DNA of 64,000 bases from Arthrobacter sp. SLBN-112 (GTDB lineage: Bacteria; Actinomycetota; Actinomycetes; Actinomycetales; Micrococcaceae), in the NCBI RefSeq assembly GCF_006715225.1, contig NZ_VFMU01000001.1:1054001-1118000 (forward strand), in the 5' to 3' direction. This document shows positions 1 through 8,700 of the stretch, piece by piece. The translations under genes were made by a program, and so were the position numbers. The number at the start of each line of letters is the position of its first letter. The first letter of the stretch is position 1. The notes beneath the pieces are model-generated. The model saw nothing but the letters and a program-made list of their open reading frames with translations, searched no databases and was not told the DNA's origin.

Positions 1-1132
1 GCGAGGCGGAGATGACCAGCCACACGAACAGTGCGATGGCACCGGAGGTGTTGACCAGGAAGAGGAACACCGTGTCCGGGGCAATGTAGTTCAGGCCCAC
101 CGTCACAAAGCCAACCACGGTGGAGGCGAGGACGGCGGCAGCGGGGACGCCCCGGCGGGAGATGCGGGTCCACGCACGCGGTGCGTCGCCCCGCGTGGAG
201 AGGGAGAACAGCATGCGGCTGGCGGTGTAGAGGCCGGAGTTCAGGCAGGAGAGCACAGAGGTCAGCACCACGACGTCCATGATGGTTCCGGCGCCCGGGA
301 TGCCGAACAGTTCGATGACCGCTACATAGGGGCTCTTGGCCACGGAGGCCGAGTTCCATGGAAGCAGGGTGACTACCACGGCGATGGAGCCGATGTAGAA
401 GACCAGGATGCGCCACACAGTGGACTTCACGGCCTTCTTGACCGCGTCCACGGGGTTTTCGGATTCGCCGGCGGCAATGGTGGCGATCTCGGCGCCAAAG
501 AAGGAGAAGACCACCACGAGGATTCCGGCGAGGACCGCGCCCGGACCGTTGGGCATGAAGCCGCCGTTGTTGATCAGGTTGCTCAGGCCGGGGGCCGGGA
601 CGCCGGGGATGAGCCCCAGGATGGCGGCGGCGCCGAAGATCAGGAAGAGGACGATCGCCGCCACCTTGATGGAAGCGAACCAGAACTCGAACTCGCCATA
701 GGACTTCACCGAACCGAGGTTGGTGAGCGTCAGCAGCACCATGAGGACCAGGGCCCAGACCCACTGGTCAATGCCCGGCACCCACCGGTGCATGATGGCC
801 GCACCTGCGGTGGCCTCGATGCCCAGGACGATGATCCAGAACCAGGCATAGAGCCAGCCGATACTGAACCCTGCCCAGCGGCCCAGTGCCTTGTCAGCGT
901 ACGTGGAGAAGGAGCCGGTCTCCGGGTTTGCCGCGGCCATCTCACCCAGCATGCGCATGACCAGGATGACCACCAGGCCGGCGGCAGCATACGCGACGAG
1001 GATGCCGGGGCCCGCCTGCTGGATCGCGGCGCCCGAGCCGACGAAGAGGCCTGCACCGATGACGCCGGCGATGGCGATCATGGACAGGTGCCTGGGTTTC
1101 AGGGACTTTGAAAGTTGCTGGTCAGCATGCAT
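1..1132 (-). CDS. GabP-like amino acid permease (APC superfamily), C-terminus cut by window edge
   Basis: Reading the minus strand from an ATG at 1132 gives an open frame of 377 codons running off the window. It begins MHADQQLSKSLKPRHLSM and continues into the APC signature IAGVIGAGLFVGSG (about residues 20-33). The segments GSFSTYADKALGRWAG, GEFEFWFASIKV and GGFMPNGPGAVLAG closely match what I recall of the GABA permease GabP subfamily, so proton-coupled uptake of GABA or a related amino acid across the cytoplasmic membrane is likely. The substrate is inferred. Many hydrophobic helices are visible. The gene is monocistronic as seen here, with 273 bp between it and the ABC operon upstream. 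The stop codon lies outside the window. Confidence 0.85.
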   Translation of the reverse strand, partial: MHADQQLSKSLKPRHLSMIAIAGVIGAGLFVGSGAAIQQAGPGILVAYAAAGLVVILVMRMLGEMAAANPETGSFSTYADKALGRWAGFSIGWLYAWFWIIVLGIEATAGAAIMHRWVPGIDQWVWALVLMVLLTLTNLGSVKSYGEFEFWFASIKVAAIVLFLIFGAAAILGLIPGVPAPGLSNLINNGGFMPNGPGAVLAGILVVVFSFFGAEIATIAAGESENPVDAVKKAVKSTVWRILVFYIGSIAVVVTLLPWNSASVAKSPYVAVIELFGIPGAGTIMDVVVLTSVLSCLNSGLYTASRMLFSLSTRGDAPRAWTRISRRGVPAAAVLASTVVGFVTVGLNYIAPDTVFLFLVNTSGAIALFVWLVISAS

Positions 1133-1405
1133 GGAAGCGCCGTCCTGTTGGGGAAATAGCAGAGGTTGAGCGGGGTGCCGTGGCGGACCACCGGGGACCG
1201 TGTGATGCACCACATCGTCGTTTCACCCTAGGTCCGCCATTATGCGCCTTGCTTTGTGCACTCCAACAGATCTGATTGTGCCCAACAGGACGTGACTCCA
1301 AGCAGGAACCATGAGGGGCAAATAAAGTTTCCTCCCAGGCACTTTTGTAATGTGCCGGAAACCACGCGCCGTTCGTTCCTTGCGCGGCGGACGCGGGGGT
1401 TTCCC

Positions 1406-2299
1406 CTAGACGTCCCGCCGTTTCAGCAGGACTGCGGCGAGCAATACGGGGATGACCACCCAGCCGCCGAGGACCAGCGCCGCCTGCCAGGCTTCCAGTG
1501 TGTCGGGAACGTGCTGGGCGGCCGTCAGCGGCTCAACGGTGTTGCCCGGCAGGTACTTCCGGGCCTCCTTGAAGAAGTCCCCGGGGATGAGCTGGAAGGC
1601 GATGGGCGCCACAAAGAAGATGCCCACCAGGCTCATGATGCCGCCGGCGGAATTCCTGATCAGCGTGCCGAGCGCCATGCCGATGGCGGCGACGGCTGCC
1701 ACGTAGATGCTGTTGACCAACAGGAGCTTCAGGGACTGTGAACTGCCAAGATCCAGAGTGAGCCCGTAGTTGTCCAGGATGGGCACGGCCACCAGCCCCG
1801 CCACCCAGGTGGACACGGCAGTGACCACGAACGATGTCACCATGACCACCACGAGCTTTGCCGCGAACGCAGGCAGCCTCCTGGGCACGGCGGCGAAGGT
1901 GGACCGCGCCATCCCGGTGGTGAATTCCGAACTCATGAGGAGCACGCCGAGGGACCCAAGGATCAGCTGGGCGAAGGCGATGCCGGAGGTGGGCACGCTG
2001 ACGGCAAGGTCGCCGCCCTGCGATGCCATTCGGGCCGCGGCCTGCGGATCCCGCGTAGCGGCGTCGGCGAACTGGCCGGTCCCCCATGCGGACAGGGCAC
2101 CGAAACCGACCATGACCACCACGGTGGAAGCGAGCAGGACCAGCGTGGAAAGGAGGCTGCGGAACTTGATGACTTCCGAGTTCAGCACCCGGAGGAACGT
2201 GGGGCCGGGCAGGGCGCGGCCCCCGTTGCGGACGTTGCGGCCCCCGGCGGATGCTGCAGGTTCGGGCGGGGACGTGGATTCAGTGGCCATTGCGTTCAT
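1406..2299 (-). CDS. ABC-2 type transporter permease
   Basis: This 297-residue membrane protein has a charged, Pro/Ala-rich N-terminus (about 45 residues) followed by about six hydrophobic segments, including one near residues 50-72 and a final one just before the C-terminal LLKRRDV. The segments VINFxS-like FLRVLNSEVIKFRS and EFTTGMARSTFAAVPRR are typical of ABC-2 permeases that pair with DrrA/NatA-type ATPases. Its ATG overlaps the TAA of the upstream ATPase gene by one base (TAATG), so translation is probably coupled. It probably forms the membrane half of a small exporter (drug, lipid or ion); the substrate cannot be told from sequence. A start at the fourth codon (ATG at 2290) is also possible. 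Confidence 0.85.
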   Translation of the reverse strand: MNAMATESTSPPEPAASAGGRNVRNGGRALPGPTFLRVLNSEVIKFRSLLSTLVLLASTVVVMVGFGALSAWGTGQFADAATRDPQAAARMASQGGDLAVSVPTSGIAFAQLILGSLGVLLMSSEFTTGMARSTFAAVPRRLPAFAAKLVVVMVTSFVVTAVSTWVAGLVAVPILDNYGLTLDLGSSQSLKLLLVNSIYVAAVAAIGMALGTLIRNSAGGIMSLVGIFFVAPIAFQLIPGDFFKEARKYLPGNTVEPLTAAQHVPDTLEAWQAALVLGGWVVIPVLLAAVLLKRRDV

Positions 2300-3222
2300 T
2301 ACTTGCTGACCTCCGCAGCGGGAAGGGAGTGGTATTCGACGTCGTCCTTTGTCAGTTCCATGTAGGCCTCCTCGAGGCTGGCGACGAGCGGCGTGAGTTC
2401 GTAGATCATGACCTGGTTTTCCAGGGCGGCTGCCGCGATGGTTCTGGGCTCCAGGCCCGTCACTTCAAGCATTTCCCGTTCCGGGACGTCGATGGATGCT
2501 CCCCGTGCGGCAAGAAGCTGGTGGAGCCGGCCAGGCTCGTCCGTGCGGACGCGGACCCGGGCCTGGCCCTTGCCCGTGATGATGTCGCGGATGGGTGCGT
2601 CGGCAATCACGCGGCCGCGTCCAATGACGATCAGGTGGTCCGCGGTCTGCGCCATCTCGCTCATCAAGTGGCTGGAAAGGAACACCGTGCGTCCCTGCCC
2701 CGCGAGGTAGCGGACCAGGTTCCGCACCCAGACCACACCTTCCGGGTCCAGGCCGTTCACGGGTTCGTCGAGGATGAGGGTCTGCGGGTCCCCCAGCAGG
2801 GCCGCCGCAATGCCCAGCCGCTGGCCCATTCCCAGGGAGAAGCCGCCGGCCTTCTTGCGTGCCACGGCGTCCAGCCCCGTCATTTCAATGACCTCATGCA
2901 CCCGGGACTTGGGGATGCTGTGTGTGGCAGCCATGGCCAGCAGGTGGTTGTAGGCGCTGCGGCTGGTGTGCACGGCCTTGGCGTCCAGCAGTGCACCCAC
3001 TTCGCGCAGGGGTGCCTTGTGCCTGACGTAAGGGAGGCCGTTCACGGTGACAGATCCCGACGTCGGCCGGTCCAGTCCCATGATCATCCGCATGGTGGTG
3101 GACTTTCCTGCGCCGTTGGGGCCCAGGAAGCCGGTTACTTGCCCTGCCCGGACTGTAAAGCTGACACCGGCCACGGCGGTTTTGGCGCCGTATACCTTTG
3201 TCAGCCCTTTTGCCTCGATCAT
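2299..3222 (-). CDS. ABC transporter ATP-binding protein (DrrA/NatA-like)
   Basis: This is a 307-residue ATPase with Walker A GPNGAGKST (residues 34-42), signature FSLGMGQR (128-135) and Walker B TLILDEP (148-154), followed by a C-terminal extension of about 90 residues typical of DrrA/CcmA-like exporters. It energises the permease encoded immediately downstream, whose ATG overlaps this stop. The start is an ATG with AAAGGAT about 8 bases upstream. The 147 bp before the next minus-strand gene probably hold the operon promoter. The signature reads LGMGQ rather than LSGGQ, which is common in this subfamily. Confidence 0.9.
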   Translation of the reverse strand: MIEAKGLTKVYGAKTAVAGVSFTVRAGQVTGFLGPNGAGKSTTMRMIMGLDRPTSGSVTVNGLPYVRHKAPLREVGALLDAKAVHTSRSAYNHLLAMAATHSIPKSRVHEVIEMTGLDAVARKKAGGFSLGMGQRLGIAAALLGDPQTLILDEPVNGLDPEGVVWVRNLVRYLAGQGRTVFLSSHLMSEMAQTADHLIVIGRGRVIADAPIRDIITGKGQARVRVRTDEPGRLHQLLAARGASIDVPEREMLEVTGLEPRTIAAAALENQVMIYELTPLVASLEEAYMELTKDDVEYHSLPAAEVSK

Positions 3223-3369
3223 GGAGAATCCTTTGCATCGCAGCGCGCGGCTGCGGACGGTGGTTGGTGGGTGTTCACGCCCTACGCTACCGACGCCGGG
3301 CCAGGTTTTCCCCGGAATCAGGGATGATTCAGGGGAGAATCAGGGTTCGACTCCTGCCGCCGCGACTGG

Positions 3370-4866
3370 TCAGCGGCGCGGTGAGTAGTACGTCAGGGCC
3401 CGCGGCCGGATCCGGTAGGCCACACTGCGCACTCCCGCCAGCGCTTCTCCATCCACTGCCAGCGCCATGGGTGCGCCGCCGGCGTCAATCCTGACCTCCG
3501 CGGCCTCCCGCAGATGGGTGATGCGGGAACTTGCAACCGTGCCTGTCAGCACGGACCACAGCAGCCGCACCCGCGCGAAGGATTCATCGGCGGTAATCAT
3601 CCGCACATCCAGCATCCCGTCATCCATCACCGGCCGGAAAAGAGGCGCATGGTCCCGGGGGTAAAACCGGCCCCGGCCCAGATAGGCGATCCACACCTTG
3701 TGCACCACTCCGTCCACGGACAGGGTGATGGGGGTGCCCGCGGCAAAGGTCCTGAACATCGCCACGACGCCGGCCAACGGCTTCCCCAGCGCCGGCTGCA
3801 GGTGCTCCCGCCGCCGCACGAAGTTCGGATACAGGCCGATGCTTGAGGTGTTGAGCATAACCAGTTCGGATACCTCGGGGCTTCCCGCCAGGCCACGTTC
3901 CGCGGTTACGACGCCGATGTCAGCCAGGGCCGCATCACCTTTGCCCGCCGCTTCCACAGCATCCTTCAGGCTTCCCGTCCCCGCGTCGCGGGCAAAGTGG
4001 TTCAGGGTTCCCCCCGGCAGGACCAGCAGGGGAATGGAACGTTCGACAGCGGCTGCGGCCGCCGCTCCGACGGTTCCGTCCCCGCCCCACACGCCAAGGG
4101 CACGGGTGCCGGGGAAATCAGCGGTGGCGGCAATCCGCTGCAGCAGGTCCTCATCCGGCTGCACGGTGTTTATATGTGCCTTGGGAAATACTTCTTTGAG
4201 CGCGGAGGCGGTCTCCTCCTTGAACGATCCACCCAGAGTGTTGACCACGATGCTCAAGCCCTCGCCGTCCGGCAGTTCGGGTGCACTGGTCCAGGCCCTC
4301 GTGGTCTGAGGTATCGGCGGACGGACCGGCCACCAATGCCGGGTCACCAGGGCGGCGCCGGCACCAAGCGCTGAACCGAAGAGGACGTCCGAGGGCCAGT
4401 GGGCGCCGGTGTGCACTCTTGAATAGGCAACTCCCAGGGCGGCGGGAGCCAGGGCGGCACCCACGGCGGGGCGAACAAGGCCGGCGCCGACGGCAAACGC
4501 TATGGCAGACGCTGAATGCCCCGACGGCATGGACGAGCTCGTGGGCTGTGGATGCACGAAGCGGAAGACCGGCAGGTGCTCGGGGAGCGGGCGGGTCCGG
4601 GGGAGCAGGGTTTTGAACACCACGTTGGTGACCGCGGAGGCCACCCCTTGGGCAAGCAGGCCATGCAGTGCGGCCCTCCGCGTCTTGCCTGGAAAGAGCG
4701 CCAGGAGCGCCGCCGCCCCCATCCACAATTTGCCCTTGTTGGCTGAGGCTGAAAGCCGGCGGAAGAAGACGTCGTGGTTGCCGCCCGGCAGGTTGGATAC
4801 ATGCTTGAGAAGGTATCTATCGAGGCGGCTGATCCAGCTTCGTCCCCGCGGCCTTGCGCTTTGCAT
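3370..4866 (-). CDS. PAP2 phosphatase - diacylglycerol kinase fusion protein
   Basis: This is a 498-residue two-domain protein. The N-terminal half is a PAP2 (type 2 phosphatidic acid phosphatase) domain with the three signature motifs: KTLLPRTRP (85-93), PSGH (114-117) and SRVHTGAHWPSD (149-160). The C-terminal half from about residue 204 is a diacylglycerol/sphingosine kinase catalytic domain with GGDGTVG (261-267) and PGGTLNHFARD (284-294). The pairing suggests one polypeptide handling phosphorylation and dephosphorylation of lipids, perhaps undecaprenyl phosphate, phosphatidate or diacylglycerol; the substrate is inferred only. The PAP2 half contains membrane segments. Similar fusions are known in Actinobacteria. 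The stop is 147 bp from the ABC ATPase start, with no clear hairpin. Confidence 0.9.
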   Translation of the reverse strand: MQSARPRGRSWISRLDRYLLKHVSNLPGGNHDVFFRRLSASANKGKLWMGAAALLALFPGKTRRAALHGLLAQGVASAVTNVVFKTLLPRTRPLPEHLPVFRFVHPQPTSSSMPSGHSASAIAFAVGAGLVRPAVGAALAPAALGVAYSRVHTGAHWPSDVLFGSALGAGAALVTRHWWPVRPPIPQTTRAWTSAPELPDGEGLSIVVNTLGGSFKEETASALKEVFPKAHINTVQPDEDLLQRIAATADFPGTRALGVWGGDGTVGAAAAAAVERSIPLLVLPGGTLNHFARDAGTGSLKDAVEAAGKGDAALADIGVVTAERGLAGSPEVSELVMLNTSSIGLYPNFVRRREHLQPALGKPLAGVVAMFRTFAAGTPITLSVDGVVHKVWIAYLGRGRFYPRDHAPLFRPVMDDGMLDVRMITADESFARVRLLWSVLTGTVASSRITHLREAAEVRIDAGGAPMALAVDGEALAGVRSVAYRIRPRALTYYSPRR

Positions 4867-4888
4867 GTCATCACCCTAACCCCAACGG

Positions 4889-6103
4889 CTACTCCCGCTC
4901 AGCGGCTTGCTCCTCCGTCCGCAGAGGCCTGGCGGCTCCTGCCAGAAGCAGGGCCACCAGGATGGGCGCCGTGATGGCCAGCAGGGCAGTGTGGATGCCC
5001 GTCAGATCCCCGAGGTAGCCCAGCAGCGGCGGTCCGGCGAGGAAGGATATATACCCGAGAGTGGATACGACTGATACGCGGGCGGCGGAGTGCTGTGGGT
5101 CATCGGAGGCAGCGGACATGCCCATTGGGAAGGCCAGGGCGGCCCCTACGCCCCAAAGGGCCGCACCGATGCCGGCGAGCCAGATGTTGGGGGCCAGCAC
5201 AAAGAGACCCAGTCCGGCAGCTGCAGCGGCCATGCTGGCCCGCAACACGGCGACCCGTCCGTACTTGTCAATGACGCGGCCACCGAGGAACCGCATTGCC
5301 GTCATGGCCAGGACGAAGAGGGCGAACATGAGCGCCCCGGTTGACTCGGAGGCCGCGAGTCCGTCCACTGTAGCCTTGGCAATCCAGTCGTTGCCCGCGC
5401 CTTCAGTGAGGGTGGCGCCCAGGACCACCACGCCAATCAGCAGCGTCCTGCTGTCCCGCCATGCGGAGGGTCCCTTGGCCGGCTTTGGTTCCCCTTCGGC
5501 GGCCGCCGTTGAGATGTGGGGAAGGAAATAGCGCGGAACCACCAGGGCCACGAGCACCACCACGGCGGCAATCACCAGGAGATGCAGCGGGAGGTCGATG
5601 CCCAGGGTGGAAAGCCCTGCACCCACGAGGGCTCCGACGAATGCGCCGCCGCTGAAGGCCGCGTGGAACTGGGGCATGATGGTGCGGCGAAGCTTATGCT
5701 CAACGTCGGCCCCTTCGATGTTTTGTGCCACGTCCCAGAGCCCGATGCCAATGCCAAAGAAGAACAGTGACACCGCCGTCCCTGCAATGGAGGTGGCTGA
5801 GAGTGACAGGGCAATGCCCACGCCTGCCGCCGCCGCCAGCAGGCCGGCAAAGCGGACCGTGTTGGCGGTGCCAATCCTGCCGACCACCAGGCCGGCGGTG
5901 GGGAGTGCCAGCAGGGAGCCAACGGCCGTGCACAGCAGCAGCGTGCCCATTTGGCCGGACGTGATGTGCAGCGTTTGCGTGACGGCAGGGATCCTGGCCG
6001 CCCAACTGGCGAAGACCAGTCCGTTGATGCCGAAGACCACGAACGTGGCTGCGGCGGCCGCCCTCAGGCCGGCCTGCTGTTCGGTGCCGGTATTGGTGCT
6101 CAT
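4889..6103 (-). CDS. MFS transporter
   Basis: This is a 404-residue carrier with about twelve hydrophobic helices. I placed the start at the ATG at 6103 (MSTNTGTEQQAG...) because it overlaps the TGA of the DeoR gene as ATGA; the open frame extends further upstream but only as out-of-frame DeoR coding. The N-terminus VFGINGLVFASWAARIP resembles the YbjJ/fucose-permease-like MFS branch, often sugar related. Coupling to a DeoR regulator, a family that usually controls sugar catabolism, supports a carbohydrate or sugar-phosphate-linked role, but the substrate is unknown. Confidence 0.85.
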   Translation of the reverse strand: MSTNTGTEQQAGLRAAAAATFVVFGINGLVFASWAARIPAVTQTLHITSGQMGTLLLCTAVGSLLALPTAGLVVGRIGTANTVRFAGLLAAAAGVGIALSLSATSIAGTAVSLFFFGIGIGLWDVAQNIEGADVEHKLRRTIMPQFHAAFSGGAFVGALVGAGLSTLGIDLPLHLLVIAAVVVLVALVVPRYFLPHISTAAAEGEPKPAKGPSAWRDSRTLLIGVVVLGATLTEGAGNDWIAKATVDGLAASESTGALMFALFVLAMTAMRFLGGRVIDKYGRVAVLRASMAAAAAGLGLFVLAPNIWLAGIGAALWGVGAALAFPMGMSAASDDPQHSAARVSVVSTLGYISFLAGPPLLGYLGDLTGIHTALLAITAPILVALLLAGAARPLRTEEQAAERE

Positions 6104-6873
6104 ACGCTCACTACTTCCACTGAGTATTTTTCGAGTTCGGCTTTGTCCCTGGCGCTGAATTGCCGGTCCGTCACGATCACGTCCACCCGGTCCAGGCCGG
6201 CGACGAGTACCCGGGCAGTGGCGTGCCACTTTGCTGCTGAGGCGGCCACCACCACGCGCGCGGCCGATTCCAGGCCGGCTTTCTTTACCGCTGCATCGTC
6301 GAGGTCGTGGGCCAGCAGGCCGTCGTCGAAATCGAGGGCGCAGGGCGTGACCACCGCGGTGTCAAAGCGCAGCGACCTGATGTTGGACTCGGCCAGGGGC
6401 CCGCGGAAACAGAGTTCGCCGGGCACCACGCTTCCGCCGGGCAGCAGCAGGGCAGGGCGGGCGTCCCCGGCACTGTCCCCGCCGGCGGCTGCATTGAGGG
6501 CCTGCAGGGACATGGGCATCAGGGTCAGTTCCCGGCCAAGCGCTGCCCGCGCCACCTCCGTTGCCGTGCTGCCGCTGTCAAGCCAGACGTGTTCACCCTG
6601 GACCAGCAGACCCGCCACGGCAGCTGCAATGCGCTTCTTGGCGTCCCGGTCCTCCAGTTCGCGCTGTCCGTAACCTGGGTTCTGCCCGTGGCCGATCAGG
6701 CTCCTGGCACCCCCGTGGACCCTGCGGAGGACGCCATGGCCGGCCAGTACTTCAAGGTCCCGGCGGATGGTTGCACCGGAGGCGGCGCAAGCCTGCATCA
6801 GGTCTTCGACACTCACCTCAGGCTGCCGCCGGAGAATCTCGGCAATCGTTCGATGCCGCTCATCGGTCTTCAT
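6100..6873 (-). CDS. DeoR/GlpR-family transcriptional regulator
   Basis: This is a 257-residue regulator. The N-terminal winged helix-turn-helix (residues 1-60) has TIAEILRRQPEVSVEDL and ATIRRDLEVLAGHGVLRRVHGGA, the diagnostic DeoR pattern. The rest is a DeoRC sensor domain, with WLDSGSTATEVARAL matching the D-S-G-[ST]-T phosphosugar-binding segment. The frame opens at a TTG at 6879, but ATG at 6873 (MKTDERHRTIAEIL) fits the family start better; no strong Shine-Dalgarno sequence is visible. It is translationally coupled to the MFS gene and probably represses that operon until a sugar-phosphate effector binds. Confidence 0.88.
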   Translation of the reverse strand: MKTDERHRTIAEILRRQPEVSVEDLMQACAASGATIRRDLEVLAGHGVLRRVHGGARSLIGHGQNPGYGQRELEDRDAKKRIAAAVAGLLVQGEHVWLDSGSTATEVARAALGRELTLMPMSLQALNAAAGGDSAGDARPALLLPGGSVVPGELCFRGPLAESNIRSLRFDTAVVTPCALDFDDGLLAHDLDDAAVKKAGLESAARVVVAASAAKWHATARVLVAGLDRVDVIVTDRQFSARDKAELEKYSVEVVSV

Positions 6874-6992
6874 GAGCAAATGCTAACAGTTCGTGATCAT
6901 TTGCTCACTAAGAAAAAGCCATACTTTGTTTGCTCCATCAGTTACGGCTGCTAAACCATCGGTAAAACAGCCATATCTGATAGCGCATCCTC

Positions 6993-8675
6993 TCACCGTG
7001 CGCGCTGCACCCTCTGTTCGTCCCATACCGGCTCGGCAGACTCGAACACTTTGCCGTCGGAGCCGAACACCAGGAACCTGTCGAAGGTCCGCGCGAACCA
7101 GCGGTCGTGGGTTACCGCCAGGACCGTTCCTTCGAAGTGGTCAATGGCCCGTTCCAGTGCTTCAGCGGAGTGCAGGTCCAGGTTGTCCGTGGGTTCGTCG
7201 AGCAGCAGCAGGGTGGCGCCGCTGAGCTGCAGCAGCAGGATCTGGAACCGCGCCTGCTGGCCGCCGGAGAGGGACTCGTACTTCTGTTCCGACTGGCCAG
7301 CCAGGCCGTATCCGTCCAGGGCACCGGCGGCTGCCTCCCGGCCAAGGCCGGAACGGTGTTCATCGCCGCGGTGCAGGATCTCCAGCAGAGTCTTGCCCAA
7401 CAGATCGGGACGGACATGGGTCTGGGCAAAGAATCCAGGCCGGATCCTGGCCCCAAGTTTCACGGTGCCTTCGTGCGGTACCTCGGCAATCTCGACGTCT
7501 GACACGGGCAGGTGCTCGCGTTCGGGGTCGGTGCCGCCGGTGGCCAGCAGCCGCAGGAAGTGTGATTTTCCGGAGCCGTTGGAGCCCAGCACGCCCACGC
7601 GGTCGCCGAACCAGACCTCCGTGGAGAACGGCTTCATCAGGCCGGTCAGTTCCAGCTGCTCCGCCACGATGGCACGCTTCGCGGTCCGCCCGCCCTTGAG
7701 CCGCATCTGCACGTTCTGCTCAATGGGCAGTGCCTCCGGTGGCCCCACTTCAAGGAACTTGGCCAGCCGGGTCTGGGCGGCGTGGTACCGGTTGGCCATA
7801 TCGGAGCGGAACGCGGCCTTGTTCTTGTACATGTTGACGAGTTCCTTGAGCTTGATGTGCTCCTCGTCCCAGCGCTTCCGCAATTCCTCGAACCGTGCAT
7901 TCCGGTCCGCCCGCGCCTCCACATAGGATGCGAAGCCGCCGCCATGGATCCATGCGGCGGCCCCGTTGATGCCGGGCTCCAGGGTGACAATGCGCCCGGC
8001 GGCGTTGTTCAGCAGTTCCCGGTCGTGGCTAATGAAGAAGACGGTCTTCCTGGACTCATTCAGCTTCTCCTCCAGCCACCGTTTGCCGGGCACGTCAAGG
8101 TAGTTGTCCGGTTCGTCCAGGAGGAGGAGGTCGTCCGGTCCGGCGAACAGTGCTTCCAGCACCAGCCGCTTTTGCTCACCGCCGGAAAGGGTCGACGCCG
8201 GGCGGTGCTGTGCGCGGTCAAACGGCAGCCCCAGCGCGGCCATGCAGACCTCATCCCAGACAGTCTCGACGTCGTAGCCCCCGGCGTCCCCCCAGTCCAC
8301 GATGGCCTGGGCGTAGCGCATCTGGGTGGGTTCGTCGTCGTGCTCCATCATGGCCAGTTCTGCATCATCTACCTCGCGGGCAGCAGCAGCCAGCGCCGGG
8401 GGAGCGGCCGACACCAGAAGGTCCCGGACGGTGGAGCCGTCCCGCACCTGCCCCACGAACTGGCGCATGATGCCCATGTTTCCCGAGCGCCCGATCACGC
8501 CCTCGTCCGGAACCAGGTCGCCGGCGATGATCCGGAACAGCGTGGTCTTGCCCGTTCCGTTGGGCCCGATCAGGGCGGTCTTGGTACCGTCCGGAACCTT
8601 GAAGGTCACCCCGTTCAGCAGCTGGGTGCCGTCGGAGAGGAAATAGTCGATGCCGGAAACGTCAATATGGGCCAC
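6993..8675 (-). CDS. ABC-F family ATPase (ribosome-associated or resistance type)
   Basis: This 560-residue protein has two tandem ABC domains and no membrane segments, which is the ABC-F layout. The first domain has GPNGTGKTT (about 37-45) and LSGGEQKRLVLEALF with LLLDEPDNYLD. The inter-domain linker is charged and helical (FEELRKRWDEEHIKLKELV). The second domain has GSNGSGKSH, LSGGQQARFQ and LLLDEPTDNLDL. ABC-F proteins bind the ribosomal E site and modulate translation or protect against antibiotics. The subfamily cannot be fixed here. The start is GTG. It is transcribed alone, 25 bp downstream of the penicillin-binding protein gene's stop on the opposite side. Confidence 0.88.
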   Translation of the reverse strand: MAHIDVSGIDYFLSDGTQLLNGVTFKVPDGTKTALIGPNGTGKTTLFRIIAGDLVPDEGVIGRSGNMGIMRQFVGQVRDGSTVRDLLVSAAPPALAAAAREVDDAELAMMEHDDEPTQMRYAQAIVDWGDAGGYDVETVWDEVCMAALGLPFDRAQHRPASTLSGGEQKRLVLEALFAGPDDLLLLDEPDNYLDVPGKRWLEEKLNESRKTVFFISHDRELLNNAAGRIVTLEPGINGAAAWIHGGGFASYVEARADRNARFEELRKRWDEEHIKLKELVNMYKNKAAFRSDMANRYHAAQTRLAKFLEVGPPEALPIEQNVQMRLKGGRTAKRAIVAEQLELTGLMKPFSTEVWFGDRVGVLGSNGSGKSHFLRLLATGGTDPEREHLPVSDVEIAEVPHEGTVKLGARIRPGFFAQTHVRPDLLGKTLLEILHRGDEHRSGLGREAAAGALDGYGLAGQSEQKYESLSGGQQARFQILLLQLSGATLLLLDEPTDNLDLHSAEALERAIDHFEGTVLAVTHDRWFARTFDRFLVFGSDGKVFESAEPVWDEQRVQRAR

Positions 8676-8700
8676 ACCGTCAATCCTCCCACGGCCGTCC

